Both the position numbers and the translations under genes were made by a program. The notes below the pieces were generated by a model. The model was not told where the DNA came from. It ran no database searches and saw nothing but the letters and a program-made list of their open reading frames with translations. A stretch of DNA of 64,000 nt from Rhipidocladum racemiflorum (lineage: Eukaryota; Streptophyta; Magnoliopsida; Poales; Poaceae). Below, piece after piece: positions 11,991 to 23,700 of this stretch (its first letter is position 1; every line of letters starts with the position of its first letter). The stretch covers positions 16,134,501 through 16,198,500 of the forward strand of contig CM070578.1 in NCBI GenBank assembly GCA_036346355.1. Reading direction: 5' to 3'.

Positions 11991-12360
11991 GGTATTGGAT
12001 GAATGGCGTCATCCAATTTGCGCTTTGCTCGAGGAAGGAGACCCTACCGGTCTCTGGTGCCTCCTCTTCAGAGGGAATGGAGGGCTTATGTAGGTGCTCG
12101 ACAAGCACCCCACGAGCGGTGGTTTGAGAGGAACCGACCTTAGACATTTGGTCACCAGGGAATTATCCTTCCTGGGATGTAGATTACTTCAAATTCTTGA
12201 AGTATTTCTCCATCTTCCTTACTTCGCCAGGTGCAGCGCCATTGAGGTATCGGAACACTAATACTCCTTGTTGACCTGGTTCACGACCAAGCGTGAATCG
12301 CCCTTCACGTGAGCCGTTGGACTCCTAGCGATTTACATGCTCAAGTCCGCCAAAAGGCCT

Positions 12361-13864
12361 TCAGACTCTGCCGCTGTTAGTCGCGGCGAAATGTAGTTGG
12401 ATGGCGATCTTGAAGTTGCTCTCCATCCGGGAGACCAAGACGACGCCACCCCGAGCGCCAGATGCTCGGGATCCATCAAAATACAAGGTCCAGGAGTTTT
12501 CCCTTGAATCATTGGTCCCGCTGGCTGGTGGTGCCGGAGCCGACCATTCTGCCACGAAATCAGCCAAGACTTGTGATTTTATTGCCGTGCGGGATGAGAA
12601 CACCAGCTCGAACTCGGCGAGCTCCATTGCCCACTTGGCTATGCGACCACTGGCGTCCTGACTTTTTCAGGATCTCCCTGAGTGGGAAGTCGGTCGGTAC
12701 CACGATCTTGTGTGCTTGAAAGTAGTGGCGCAACTTCCTGGAGGCCATCAACAACGAGTACAGTAGTTTCTGGACTTCGGGGTAACGTTCCTTTGGTCCA
12801 TGAAGTACTTCGCTGACGTAATAGATAGGTCGCTGGGTACCATCTCTCTCTACCGTTAACACCGAGCTTACCGCTTGCGGGGTTGCCGCCAGGTATAGTA
12901 GTAATTCTTCCCCCGCTGTGGGTGTGACGAGGACGGGCGGCTTGGAGATGTACTGTTTTAGCTCTTTGAACGAGCGATCAGCTTCCTCCGTCCACGTGAA
13001 GCCATCATGCTTGCGGAGGGCTTTAAAGAAAGGTAGCCCTCGCTCCCAAATGAGATGAACCGGCTTAAGGCGGCCATTCTTCCGGTCGAGCTTGTACTTC
13101 CTTTACGCACGTGGCGACCTCATGTTCTCAATGGCTTCGATTTTCTCCGGTTTGCCCCAACGCCATGTGGCCCGACCATGTAGCCGAGCACCTTGCCGAC
13201 CTTCACGCGAACACGCATTTTTCTCGATTTAGCTTTATTCGATGCTTATTGAGGTTACAAAAGTTTCTTCCAAGTCGACAACGTGACCCGAAGTACTCTT
13301 GCTTTTGACAACTATGTCGCCGACATAGACCTCCAAATTTCGACCTACTTGGTCTCAGTGAAAGTTTTACGCATGAGGCGCCGAAAGGTTGCTCCCGCAT
13401 TTCTCGGACCGAAAGACATGGTCGAGCAGCGTAAGGTACCGAATGGGGTGATGAAGGAAGTCTTTTCCTCGTCTTCGCGCGATAGGTCGATCTCGATGAT
13501 AGCCTGAATAGGCGTCTAGAAAGCTCATGGTTCGTGACTCGCCGTCGCGTCCACCGGTTGGTCTATGCGAGGCAACGGATAGTTGTCTTTTGGGCATGCT
13601 GCGTTCAAACCTGTGTGATCGACGCATTACGCGCCACTTGCCTCCTTTCTTCCTCGACTTAACTGGATTGGCTAGCCACTCGGAGTGCTCGATCTCTCCG
13701 ATGAAGCCAGCTTTTAGGAGTTTGTCGAGTTCCTCCGGATGATTGCCTGTTTCTCCGGGAAAAGCGTCTAAGTTTACGTCTTCGTTTTTTGTCGCTGAAC
13801 CGCTAGCTGTGCTCGACCACCTCCCTTGGGACCTCGGGCATGTCGGACGGTTCCCAGCGAACAC
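12361..13864 (-). pseudogene. Gypsy reverse transcriptase and RNase H remains
   Basis: The reverse transcriptase part shows LLKAGFIGEIEHSEWLANPV and FLDAYSGYH (about 13490-13740). The active-site motif, usually YVDD, reads YVGD here (near 13315-13330), so one catalytic aspartate is lost. LNREKCVF follows in a shifted frame. The RNase H part contains GTQRPIYYVSEVLHGPKERY (about 12780-12845) and WTLYFDGSRASGARGGVVL (about 12440-12500). Several frameshifts separate these blocks. The enzyme would have copied element RNA into DNA; this copy cannot. Confidence 0.88.
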
Positions 13865-14113
13865 ATCCGACCTTGCCCGGAGGAAGGTGATGAGCTCGAG
13901 TTCCTATTTGGGATCTAGAGAAGATCCCAAATGCACGACCTTGGTCGGTTCCGATTCGCTGAGCGGAACAGCCTTGGTCTCTCCTCCAGCCGAGGGCAAG
14001 TTTAGGCCGGGAATGCTTCGGCTCTTGGTCAGGGCCGCGAGTGGGTAACTGACCGACCATATCCAGCGCTCTTTCGTCGCAATTGAGTGCGGACTTGTGG
14101 TTCCCTTTGACGG

Positions 14114-14761
14114 TTATGACTCCGTTCGGTCCGGAATCTTCAGGCAGCGATACGCGTGATGCGAGGCGGCCATGAACTTGGCCAAGGCCGGCCTGGCCGA
14201 GGATGGCGTTGTAGGCCGACTCAAGTCTACCACCTCGAAGGTGATTAGCTCCGCTGAAGTTACTTGGGCCGCCCGAAACTCACGGGCGGGACGACCTGCC
14301 CAGAGGTTTGATCGAGATGCCCGGACTATCCCGAAGAAGGGCACGGCTACACTCTTGATTTTGGAACGAGGAATCTGCATCTCGTCCAAAACCTTGGCTG
14401 AAATAAGGTCCAAAGAGCTCCTGAGTCTATGAGGACCCGGCCAAGCAACGGTATTGCTGATGGTGGGGTTCACGACCATCGGAAGCCTCTGGGGTTTGGT
14501 CATCCCAAGGGGACAATCGTCCTTGGAGAAGGTGAGGGATATTTCAGACCATTTCAGCTGCTGCACCGGAGGCTTACCCTGGGTAACATGGTGCACTTCT
14601 CTTGCGGCGTCCTTTAAGTCCCGGCGGGACTTGTAGGCGGAGGAACCCCCGAAGATGACCGCTATGTGATTCTTCGGTTCTTGGTATTCCACGTCATCCT
14701 CACTTTCTTCGGCGGGCTGTTTACCTTTGCCATTTTCACCCTGCTCTGGAAGCGTCGGCAT
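14114..14761 (-). pseudogene. Gypsy gag-pol junction and protease-like region
   Basis: A 215-codon open frame lies between gag and reverse transcriptase. It contains IAVIFGGSSAYKSRRDLKD and later SSLDLISAKVLDEM, which matches the part of grass gypsy polyproteins holding the aspartic protease (normally DxGSSxDL). Here the residues before SSLDLI are changed, so the active-site Asp-Ser/Thr-Gly triad is not seen. It is probably inactive. Confidence 0.65.
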
Positions 14762-14939
14762 GGGGCTCCTGCCGCTGTAAAACTGCTCCAGGCGGTAGGT
14801 CCACGTTCGGCAATTCCGTAGGTCGTGTCCGTGCGCCTGGTGAAGCGGACAGTAGAGGTCGCCCCGTCGGTCCGCTTGGTCGCCTCGTTCTCGAGGCCTG
14901 TGTGGTTGTCCTCTTCCCCGAGCGTTAAACCCCGTGCCG

Positions 14940-16650
14940 CTACCGGGTTGCTCGGGGTTGTTGTTGTTCCACCGCGGCTACCATGGCTGGCGAGGGTTGC
15001 TTTTTCTTCTTCTTCTTGATCTTCTTGTCTACAGAATTCGACCCCTTTTTGCTAGCTGAGGTCTCTAGGCCAGGCTGAGGCGGCAGCTTCCCTTCATCCA
15101 GCATTTTCTTCCATTGGACGGCTTCATCTGCGTTGGCGTATCGATCGGCCATTCGGAAGAGCTCGTTCGCCGTTAGATCCGGGTGGATCTCCAGGTCCTG
15201 CGTGAAGCGCACGTCCCGTACCCCGAACTTGAAAGCTCGGACGACAGCTTCGTCCGATATGTTCGGGATCGAGTTCCGGACCTGGATGAACCTCTGGACG
15301 AATTGTCGCAGGTTTCCCCGTCCTGTCAGATCAAAGCGCTCAGTCGCGCTCCTTTCCCGGCGGATGTAACAGCCTCCGAAATTTGCTCGGGCGCGCCGAG
15401 CTACCCCAGGACCGTATGGATCCTTCCTTCCGATTGAAAAGCCACGTCGAGCCGGCTCCGCCCGTAACCGCCGATGTAATTTGCCATCACCCCCTACGCC
15501 TCCGTGGCGAGGATGGCGGTAGTATATATGGAGAGAAATTCGTCCGGGTTCTGGGTCCCGTTGAATCTTTCGACGTGGCCGGGCTTGAATCTGTTCGGCC
15601 ATGCGACGTTCCGGAGGGAGCTCGTGAAGGCCTGGCAACCGAAGCTCGGGATTTCGCGGTGAAATCCTCGGTCGCAGCGGCCTCCACGCGGGTCTTCCAC
15701 CCAACGCCCGTCTTGGCGCCGTCAGTCGGAGAAGACCTCATGCGACGATCGTGCCGACGACCGCTTGGTCGTGGAGCGTTCGAGCGCTTCGTAATCTGGC
15801 GATTATAGAGGTACCGCTCTGAGGTTGCTCTGCGGATCGCTCCGGCTTTTCCCGGATCGGGTTAGCGGTGCAGGCGATCTCCGAGCATGGCTCCGAGATT
15901 CACCTGCGGCGAGCGCATGGGGAGCGTTGTGATGGTCCCGGAAACACTCCGCATCCCGGCCACGGGAGGATCCGAGACTTTCAGCTCGGCGGCAAGCCTT
16001 TCCAAATCTTCGGCTACGACCGCCCACGGCCTCCAAGTCTACTTGCTCGGGAAATCAAGCGCAGGTCACGCACGATCAGCCGCTAAGGCTCAGAATCGCT
16101 CTCGCTTCCGGTGAATCAAGCGGCGGCGAAGCTTTGACGGGCGCCCGAGCGATCGGGAGTTCGGTACCGCGCGAGTTCCTTTCCGTGGAAGCGCACTCTC
16201 CCTTTGCCTGGCGGCGAATGCTCGCGAGGGTCTTTCCCAAGGACGCCCAGTGGAGTCCGCCGCCTCGTAGTGGTCGTGCTTGGCAGCGTCCGAGGATCCT
16301 TCTCCGGTCTCCGCACGGCTCCCGGCCACGTTGACTCGACGAGAGCGGGATGAAAGCGATGGGGACATCATTGTATCCCCTTGAGATGCAGTCTCTCGGT
16401 CGAGCTCTAGGTCGCCTGGGTATGTCCAGGCCATCGTAGAGCCCGTCGTAGTCATCCTCGGGTCCTCGAGGGTAATGTTTGGGGAATGGAGGCCCTGTCC
16501 TCGCATTCCCGTGTCCGGGGAAGGGCTCCCAGACTCAGTGTGACCGATAGGATCGGTCACCCTGGCCACGTTGTCGACGGCGTAGTACACGTCGTCATCT
16601 TCAACGTGGTCAAAAACGCAAAGGTCCCGAGTGTCTCCCGAGTTTGGCAT
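14940..16650 (-). pseudogene. Gypsy gag remains
   Basis: The 3' part (about 14940-15400) has a gag core with FDLTGRGNLRQFVQRFIQ, VRAFKFGVRDVRFTQDLEIH and ELFRMADRYANADEAVQW, followed by a lysine-rich tail (KKIKKKKKKQ). The 5' part, to 16650, is a charged low-complexity region in another frame. This is the structural protein of the element, frameshifted several times. Confidence 0.8.
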
Positions 16651-16688
16651 CCTCGAGGATCTTGATCTGCACGGGAATCAAGCTGTCG

Positions 16689-16706
16689 TCCCCACGGACG
16701 GCGCCA
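16689..16706 (-). other. Primer binding site of the gypsy element (tRNA-Asp type)
   Basis: On the minus strand, two bases after the LTR end, the sequence reads TGGCGCCGTCCGTGGGGA. The first nine bases and the final GGGGA fit the complement of the plant tRNA-Asp 3' end (TGGCGCCGTTGCCGGGGA), with changes between them. It primes minus-strand DNA synthesis in intact elements. Confidence 0.7.
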
Positions 16707-16708
16707 GC

Positions 16709-17344
16709 TGTCGACGATTGGAGAACGGCTCCCGTCGAGCTTACTTGTTGAATGGGGGATCAACAGAGCCCCGTCGTACGGATCGAAGAGGTCGTTCGAG
16801 TGATGCGAGGTCGGGAGAAGAAGAAAAGGGGGACACGGTGTTTATCCTGGTTCGGGCCTCCCTCTGCCGGGATAACAAATTTACTCCAAAGATATTATGT
16901 TCTATCTCTTTTTTCCTCCCCTTACAAATCTTCCGGGGTTTAAATAATACGACTATAGGTACCAAAAAGGCAACTACCTCCTGGATCACGCTATGTATCC
17001 ATATCCGTGACCCGCCGCCCTGATTCGCTACAAGCTTTGAATTTCGGGTATGATCTCCCTTGATCTTCGGCTGATTGGTTGGCTCCTTCCTTCCTCGTAG
17101 CGTTCGCCGGGCCCTCCGACCAAACACCCGAGTAGGTCGTGGCCTCTACGAGCACGCTTGCTCGTGGGGGGGGGGGGGCGTGTTTGGTGCTTCTGCTAGT
17201 AAAGGTGCAGACGCGTATGCTCGGAGGAGAAGGAGGGATGCTCGTTTCATTCTCCCGAGCATCTTCTTCTAGTATTGCTTGGTCGGCGGGTTTAGCTTTT
17301 CACGGGGGTACCGTGGTCTTTTGCCAGATAGTCAATCCCCGGCA
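16709..17344 (-). repeat. 5' LTR (element orientation) of the gypsy element
   Basis: This 636-bp repeat is the partner of 5946-6581, starting TGTCGACG and ending CCCCGGCA. It contains a G run near 17166-17178. The promoter should lie here, reading toward lower coordinates. Confidence 0.93.
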
Positions 17345-17349
17345 TTTTT

Positions 17350-18279
17350 TTTTGAAAAAATTACTCTTATTTCTCCGTTAATATGGTATTTTTGATTTCC
17401 CCCCTGTTTTTTTAACGAAAATTTTCTCTCTCTGTTACAGGATCAAGGAGCATTTTGTCTTTGTTCTTCCTAATCACCAAACAGTATATGTGATAATGGT
17501 TCACTCAGTAAAGCTGACAGGTATGCTTACAATTTGCAGATGCTACTAGTAATACATGATGCAATGGACTTGGACTAGAAACATCTTGAAGCACGTGGTG
17601 GTCCATCGTTCCCAATTGCCCAGGGCTGTATGACACCCGCTGTGCATGCATCGTCAATTGAGCACACTCGATGCGTGGTGCCGTCGCCACGGTGGTGTGC
17701 GCTCGCACTCCACTGTTTACGCAGGTAGGGACGTGAACGGACACCGCTCGCTCGATTTATTTTTCTCCAACGTACCTCGTCATCCTGTCGCTGCACGGGC
17801 CGGCGTGTGTCCACTACTACCGCCACATGGGGCGTCGTCCGAAAGATCTTTCAGTTATAGATAGCGAGCGAATAATATGGGTTTCAATTAAGAGAAATTT
17901 TGCAGCGTAGTGTATTTTATCGATAGTATACAGTGGGTAGTAAAAATTATATTTAGTTGTTAATTTATTAAAGGTATTTTTATTGCTCTATACCGATCGG
18001 TGTAGTAAATTTGAGGTGATCGGTGGCTGACGGGTGCGAACCGCGCACCAGGCACTCGGTAGGTAGCAGACAATCTACCGATCGGCGGCAGCCATAAAGA
18101 GAAGGAATAAATCAGAAAAGAGCTCCATGAAAAACGCTCAATCTTGAGTTTACTGTAGAGAAATGTTGTGAAAACAGACAGAGGGTGATGTATCGACTAA
18201 AAGTCGTTTCTATACTCATCCCAATGTGTTATATGTATCTTTCAAGGTTGCAGGTTGGTGCACTCATCTATGGCAACAC
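17350..18279. other. Flank between the gypsy element and the peptide gene
   Basis: No gene is seen. It includes AT-rich DNA right of the LTR and a MITE relic at 17892-18014. The last part may be the 3' flank of the small peptide gene. Confidence 0.45.
17892..18014 (+). repeat. Relic of a MITE related to the one at 51404-51588
   Basis: It begins GAGAAATTTTGCAG and shares GTAGTAAAAATTATATTTAG and TTAATTTATTAAAGGTATTTT with the corresponding parts of the 51.4-kb MITE (GTAGTAAAAATCACATCTAA, TGATTTGTTAAGGGTGTTTT). The far end is unclear and no target duplication is visible. Confidence 0.5.
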
Positions 18280-18579
18280 CTATGCTCCTCCTCCAAAGAT
18301 AGGGAGCTTATCGTCACAGACGACGGTATCGTCATCCGGCTGGCTCCCGTGGTGAGCAAAAGCACGGCCGTCTGACACTGAGTCGGCCGCAGGGCCACTA
18401 GCCACTTGATCCTGAGGGCCACCCTCCTGGTGGTCGTACAATTCGACGTCGGCGGTGCTCCGAGGCGGGACTATGCACGGCCTTCTCCTCTCGTCCAGAG
18501 CACGGCTGGCAACGGCATGGCCCGTCGAGATGGCCGTGGCCGCCAGGAGGAAGGTCGCGATGACGACAAACCGGGCCAT
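18280..18579 (-). CDS. Small secreted peptide candidate (99 residues)
   Basis: A single-exon minus-strand frame starts at an ATG at 18579. Residues 1-22 (MARFVVIATFLLAATAISTG and on) form a textbook secretion signal: a short basic start, a hydrophobic core, and small residues (HAVA) before a likely cleavage site. The mature part is polar and acidic, with few cysteines, and ends in LPIFGGGA. That layout resembles precursors of secreted plant peptides, in which only a short C-terminal piece is active. I do not recognise the family, so no function is assigned. It lies between two WRKY genes on the same strand. It is a good coding candidate by composition, but there is no independent proof of expression. 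Confidence 0.55.
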   Translation of the reverse strand: MARFVVIATFLLAATAISTGHAVASRALDERRRPCIVPPRSTADVELYDHQEGGPQDQVASGPAADSVSDGRAFAHHGSQPDDDTVVCDDKLPIFGGGA

Positions 18580-19581
18580 TTGGGACTTGCCTGGTGTTGC
18601 TTTTCGTGTGTTTCTGTATTTTGGAGGCTTTTTGCACTATTGCCTGTGTTGGGATCAGCGAGGGGGAGATATGGTGGTAGGGTTAATGCAATTGGAGTTA
18701 CTAGTGAGGGGCAACGTCAACGTTTGAATGGAGATTTACTAGTGGACTAGTAAATGCCATGGGCACAGTTCAATGGAAGATTTCTTTTCAAGAACGTTTC
18801 ATGTCATTTATGTTGTTAATTTTATTTATTATTTATTTTGTGGTGATGGATGAATATTGTTCTTGTAGCCGGATGACATCGACGTGTCCAGAGGTGAGTG
18901 CGTCTACCCCGCCTTCGCACTGGGATTATGCGCGATCCTCCCGCTGGTGGTGGCCCAGATCACCGTCTCAGTGGTCACCGGCCGCTGCAAGCCTCGGGGC
19001 GGTGCTTCTGAGTCCAAGTGAAGGAGGGGCCAGGCCGCCGTCAGGCCCTACAACGAGCGACAGAGATCGTGTCGTGTTACGACCTGCCCAGGGCTGTATG
19101 ACAGGGTCACTGGAATACTCATCGATGTCGGAGCACCTGCAGGTAGTAAATCACGATTTCTGTGATTTCACGAAAAAATCCTAGAAAAAGCTATTACGGT
19201 TATTACGGAAACAATCATACATCATGTTTCTAATATTACTGTATTAAAAAATTAAATATGTATATAATATAAATCACATCCAAACAAATCATAAAAACAT
19301 GGCACTTTAGAATGTACTAATATTCTATAATAAGAATATGAGTCAAGTCTAGAATCAACAAACATATTAATACATGTCTAAGATAATAAATGATAACAAT
19401 ATCCTAATGCTTTTAACAACAAGTATTTAATCATCGAGAAAGATGAATGTTGGATTTTTGAAAAATTAAGGGCGAGTGAAGTCTTTTACTATGTTGTTAT
19501 TTTCATAGCTTAGGCTTATAAGAGATGCATTTGAGCATTTTAGTGATGTTAGATTTCAAAATACGATCAATATTTTGACCT
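18580..19581. other. Intergenic, no gene seen
   Basis: The first 150 bases are the 5' flank of the peptide gene. From about 19150 on the DNA is AT-rich without coding signs. Confidence 0.45.
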
Positions 19582-19651
19582 ATGGCTTAGCCATGAGCTA
19601 ACTGATCTAAGTTGCTAAAAAGGACAAAATTGACATCTATACCATCCCCTA
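19582..19651 (+). repeat. 70-bp direct repeat, copy 1
   Basis: Starts ATGGCTTAGCCATGAGCTAA and ends ACCATCCCCTA. It matches 20604-20673 with about one difference (AAAAAGG against AAATAGG). It runs straight into a 22-bp piece of WRKY exon (19651-19672). Confidence 0.9.
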
Positions 19652-19672
19652 GGCAGGTGTGGGTGCTGCAGT
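19651..19672 (-). pseudogene. 22-bp scrap identical to WRKY gene 2 exon 3
   Basis: AGGCAGGTGTGGGTGCTGCA plus GT is identical to 21174-21195, which encodes the end of the zinc finger (STHTCLT) on the minus strand. Because it abuts the 70-bp repeat that also precedes the real exon, I infer a leftover of a local duplication followed by deletion, not chance. Confidence 0.6.
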
Positions 19673-20603
19673 TGTATGCATATAGGAATCTCTTTTGGTA
19701 TTTCACGCTATTAAAGGGAGGGTTCCGACATACATATAATTGAATAAATATTGCTACTAAGTATATTTCAACAAATATTGCTACTTAACATAATTGAAGA
19801 AATATTGCTACTTGACATACCTCAACAAATATTGCTACTAAAAATACTTCTGATTTTTTCTATTTTGTACATTTTGAACACCTCAAAAACTTCTCCAAAC
19901 TTCATTTTTTTTTTCAAAAAAAATAGTCACACCAGAGATTATAAGGCTATAATTAATACTAATTATAGGGAAATTTGTGAAACATTTTAGCTTGATACTA
20001 AGCTAGTTTTATTGTTTCTGTAAAATTTTCAAAGCATAATAGGCCCATAATTTTCTTGAAAATTATTTTAGTGTTTAATTTGGTTTTAATATAATATCTA
20101 GTATTTGATTTTTTTAGAAGCATCAATTAAATTTCAAAATTTATGAAAATTTTTGGAGTGTCTCACTAGATTATTTGTAACTCAAATAATTATTTCCATA
20201 TTTTGAGAGTATTTTAATTTTAAATTTGATAATTAGAAACCATAACTAGGTTATTGAGAAGCATTTTCTTTAAATGTCAAAAATTCCAGAAAATTCTAAA
20301 ATTTTTATAATAATCTCAGAAAATAACTTAACAACTTTATATTTCAATTTGTGTAAATTTTGGGATGTTACAAAAAAGTATGTATGTATGTGTGTGTGTA
20401 TGTATGTATGTATAGAAACATTAACCCCCATAGTTAATTTCTAGCTAGCCAATGGAGATCTTGAAATAATTTTTTTCTCAATGCATAACGATTATTAAAA
20501 TTACGAAGATTACATTAAAACAAATGTTCTTTCATGATATACAAGGAGCTAATTGACAACTCCTAGACTCACCATTACTATCCGTGTGAGCCCCGTTATT
20601 AGC
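19673..20603. other. AT-rich intergenic stretch with a possible LTR end
   Basis: No gene. Near 20361-20372 the plus strand reads GGGATGTTACA; on the minus strand this is TGTAACATCCC, a common start of grass gypsy LTRs. A tetranucleotide-like TATG/TGTA tract lies at 20378-20412. The other LTR end was not found. Confidence 0.35.
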
Positions 20604-20673
20604 ATGGCTTAGCCATGAGCTAACTGATCTAAGTTGCTAAATAGGACAAAATTGACATCTATACCATCCCCTA
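20604..20673 (+). repeat. 70-bp direct repeat, copy 2
   Basis: Partner of 19582-19651. It lies about 125 bp beyond the stop codon of WRKY gene 2, probably in its 3' flank. Confidence 0.9.
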
Positions 20674-20797
20674 CACCTACATACACCATGCATGTTAATC
20701 AGCAATGACTGATCATGTGACTTCGCTACATCAAAAGTAGAATAAAATCCGGCAGTAGATTGATCCTAGCTTGCATTCAGATAACGATATAGTCCAT

Positions 20798-23700
20798 CTA
20801 GCTATCACGTCGATCATGAGCAGGGAAGATGCCGTCCATGCTGCTGCCTCGGCTGCTGCCAGAGTTGAACATGGCGTCGGCGAGGTCCACCACCGGAAAA
20901 TCCGTGTCCCTCGTGGCGGTGGACACGTTCACCTGCGTGCTGCTTCCCTCTCCGGCGCCGGAACCAATGCCCTGGAGGCTGGCCGGCATCCAGCTGATGC
21001 CAAGGTGGATGGACGTGGACAGAGCCGCCTGGGACGTCTGTTCGGTGGGCGCCATGACGAGGTCCGGGGTGAGGACAGAGCCTGTCGACGTAGCGGTCGG
21101 AGAGTTGGTCACTGCCGTCGCTGCGGCCGTGGCAGCAACGGTGGGGAGGGTGAGTAGTGGCGTGGTGGAGGTGAGGCAGGTGTGGGTGCTGCAGTAGGTG
21201 ACCTCGTATGTGAAGGGATCGTCGTCCAGCCGCTGCACCTTCTTCTTGGCCTCGCACCCATAATAGTTCTTGTGAGTGCAACGGTAGTAGCTCCTGCAGA
21301 TTACAGCAGGCAATCCATTTTTAGTTATTTGATCACCGTATTTAGGTTGTCGATCGTGTAGTCATGCGTGATACATACATGCAGCCATGCAGGTAAATCG
21401 ATTGGTTGTTTTATTGCTGATACATGGTTTGCATCCATGCATGCTGTGTTAGAGATAATCTTGTGCTTCTTTATTGCTTATTTGTTTGCTCACGCTCAAA
21501 ACAGATTACAGGCCGTTCTTGCTCACTTGTAATCAATTTAGGAGTTTTGGCTAGAGTCTGATTAATTAGAATGAGGAGTCTGATTAATTAGGACAAAGAG
21601 GTTGAATCCTATCTGTTTTTTAGGGCAATAGTTTGGTATAAATTCAATAGTAGTCAAGAGTTTTGTAAGAAAAAAACAAGAAAGCAAGAAGTAATACAAA
21701 CAGAAAATCATCCTGAAGTTTTTAATTTTGGTGTTCTAATCCAACATATTGGCTACCAAGAATTTGTACTACTGAAAACCGTCAAATGAAATACTGACTT
21801 GTGAGTAGTGTATGAATTACTGCCTGTGTTCATGGATCAACTTATAGTTGAATCCAGCATATACTTGTCTGATATGTTTATAAGTGTAGTTTATGTGTTG
21901 CCGTAGGACTAGGAATGATGCAATATCCATATATACAAGGAAAATTATGAAGACACCGACGCACAATGTTCTCATAGTTTGCTCATGTATACAGGGTTAA
22001 ACATTTCGTTTCAAAGTTATTTTTCCATAAGCCAGCGGTAGCAAATTTCGCAAAAATTCGTTTGAAATTTGAGATATTTCGAAGGGTTTGAAAGTCAAAT
22101 GAAATTAAAAACTTGTCAAATATACGAGCGAGTTTCGAATGAAAAGCAACGAAATTTGTTCGAAAAGCATCGAATTTCGACGACAGGTTAAAAATTAAGA
22201 AAAATGTAAAAAAAAATGAGAAAAATTACAAAAGAAATATTGTAAAATTTGTAAAATGCAATTCACATAATTAAAACTTGTCAAATATCCATTCGCTTGC
22301 TCGATCGGACTGCTTATGCTTGTGAGAATTATTTAAGTTGCAGTCTCCACAGGAACTACATTTGATCCCTGTCCTTATGTTTGAGAGTGGAGCAAGAAGG
22401 GAGCTTGAGCTCGTCGGCTCATGCACATAATAAAGATCAAGGATCACGCGTACAAACTATTTCCTAGGAAAAACCATAAATTAACTATGTAATAATATGC
22501 ATTTTTTGTTTGCTTCCCGGCATGATGATTCGGCCCCCCCCCCCCCCTCTATGCTAGCTAACCTTTCAAACTTTGGACATATCGCAACGTGGCGCACGCG
22601 AGGAATTAAACAAATGGGAATCACTAATCAGGCTACGTATATTGTAATATTAGTGCCCTCTCAAGTGTACTTACTGGGGTGTGGAAAGCAGAAAAGAGTG
22701 GAGCCAATTGATGTGAAATGTGAATTAGGCACGCACTACCGGACCGAAATGTGTGTGGAAGCATGAATGCATGATCAGTTACTTGAATCTAGCTTCGTAC
22801 ACACTGACACTGCTATATATACACATAAACACATATGAAAATTTAAAATCCAGCCAGTTAGTTAATCAAGCGTACTGCCATATCAATTAATTTTACTCAC
22901 AAGCAATGAACAATCGTATTTTTATCTTCCTTTCGTAACTTTAATTAGTAGATGAAAAATTACTACCAAACATTTGATTACGTACCTAGGGTACCTAGAG
23001 CCGAGGATGTCCTTCTGGCCGTACTTGCGCCACGTGTACCCGTCGTCGGGTGGCTGCTCGGTGTTGCCCGTCAGCTGCGCGGGAACCATCAGCGTCCGCC
23101 TCCCGCCACTCTCCCTCCTACCATCAATCAAAAACATCATTAATTAGCTCAACTCAACCGTCTCGATCTTTCGCATAATACTACTCCCTTCAGCCTGACG
23201 ATTTGGACATCGATACGGTCTTCAAAACAGTACGCTAACCACTAATTATTATTATAATATATTTGTAAAACTCAATAAAATTATAATATTATAGAAGTAC
23301 TTCTCGAGACAAATCTACGCATGCAATTTTTATGTATCCATTTTAAATATTTAAAAATATATCGATAATCAAAGTTTCAAAAGTTTGACCATCGATAAAT
23401 CCAAAACATCAGTTTTTTAAGATGGGAAGGAGCACTGGCTAAATCTTCACGACTCAATTGATCTGCATGAAATAACGTAATAATCCCCTAATTTAAGTGC
23501 TAATTCTTTCGATATGCCATGTACGTACGTAAGCTCTCGCGTAAGTAAGTTCTCTGTCGCTGTCGCCGATAAGAACAAAGACTAGCTAGCGGTAGCAGAT
23601 GCGTGCGGCGAAAATTCCCTGGCCTTTCCGAGCGGTGACGTGGTAAAGGGTCTCCGGGTTTGAACTATTGACCGCCAAACTTTAACGAACGAACAGGCCT

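Larger units (their letters stand above)
5946..17344 (-). mobile_element. Complete, decayed Ty3/gypsy LTR retrotransposon
   Basis: Two 636-bp direct repeats beginning TGTCGACG and ending CCCCGACA or CCCCGGCA bound this element. TTTTT on both sides (5941-5945, 17345-17349) is a 5-bp target duplication, weakly informative because it is a homopolymer. The coding direction is minus: gag remains near 14940-16650, then protease-like, reverse transcriptase, RNase H and integrase remains down to about 11098. This gag-RT-RH-IN order is that of Ty3/gypsy. A tRNA-Asp-type primer site and a purine-rich tract sit beside the expected LTRs. Between integrase and the 3' LTR is an antisense plus-strand gene. 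Frameshifts and stops throughout mean it cannot move on its own, yet the LTRs remain very alike. Confidence 0.93.

Noticed and set aside
20771..21197. Plus-strand frames over WRKY gene 2 exon 3
   Set aside because: Shadows of the real minus-strand exon, without domain or splice support.
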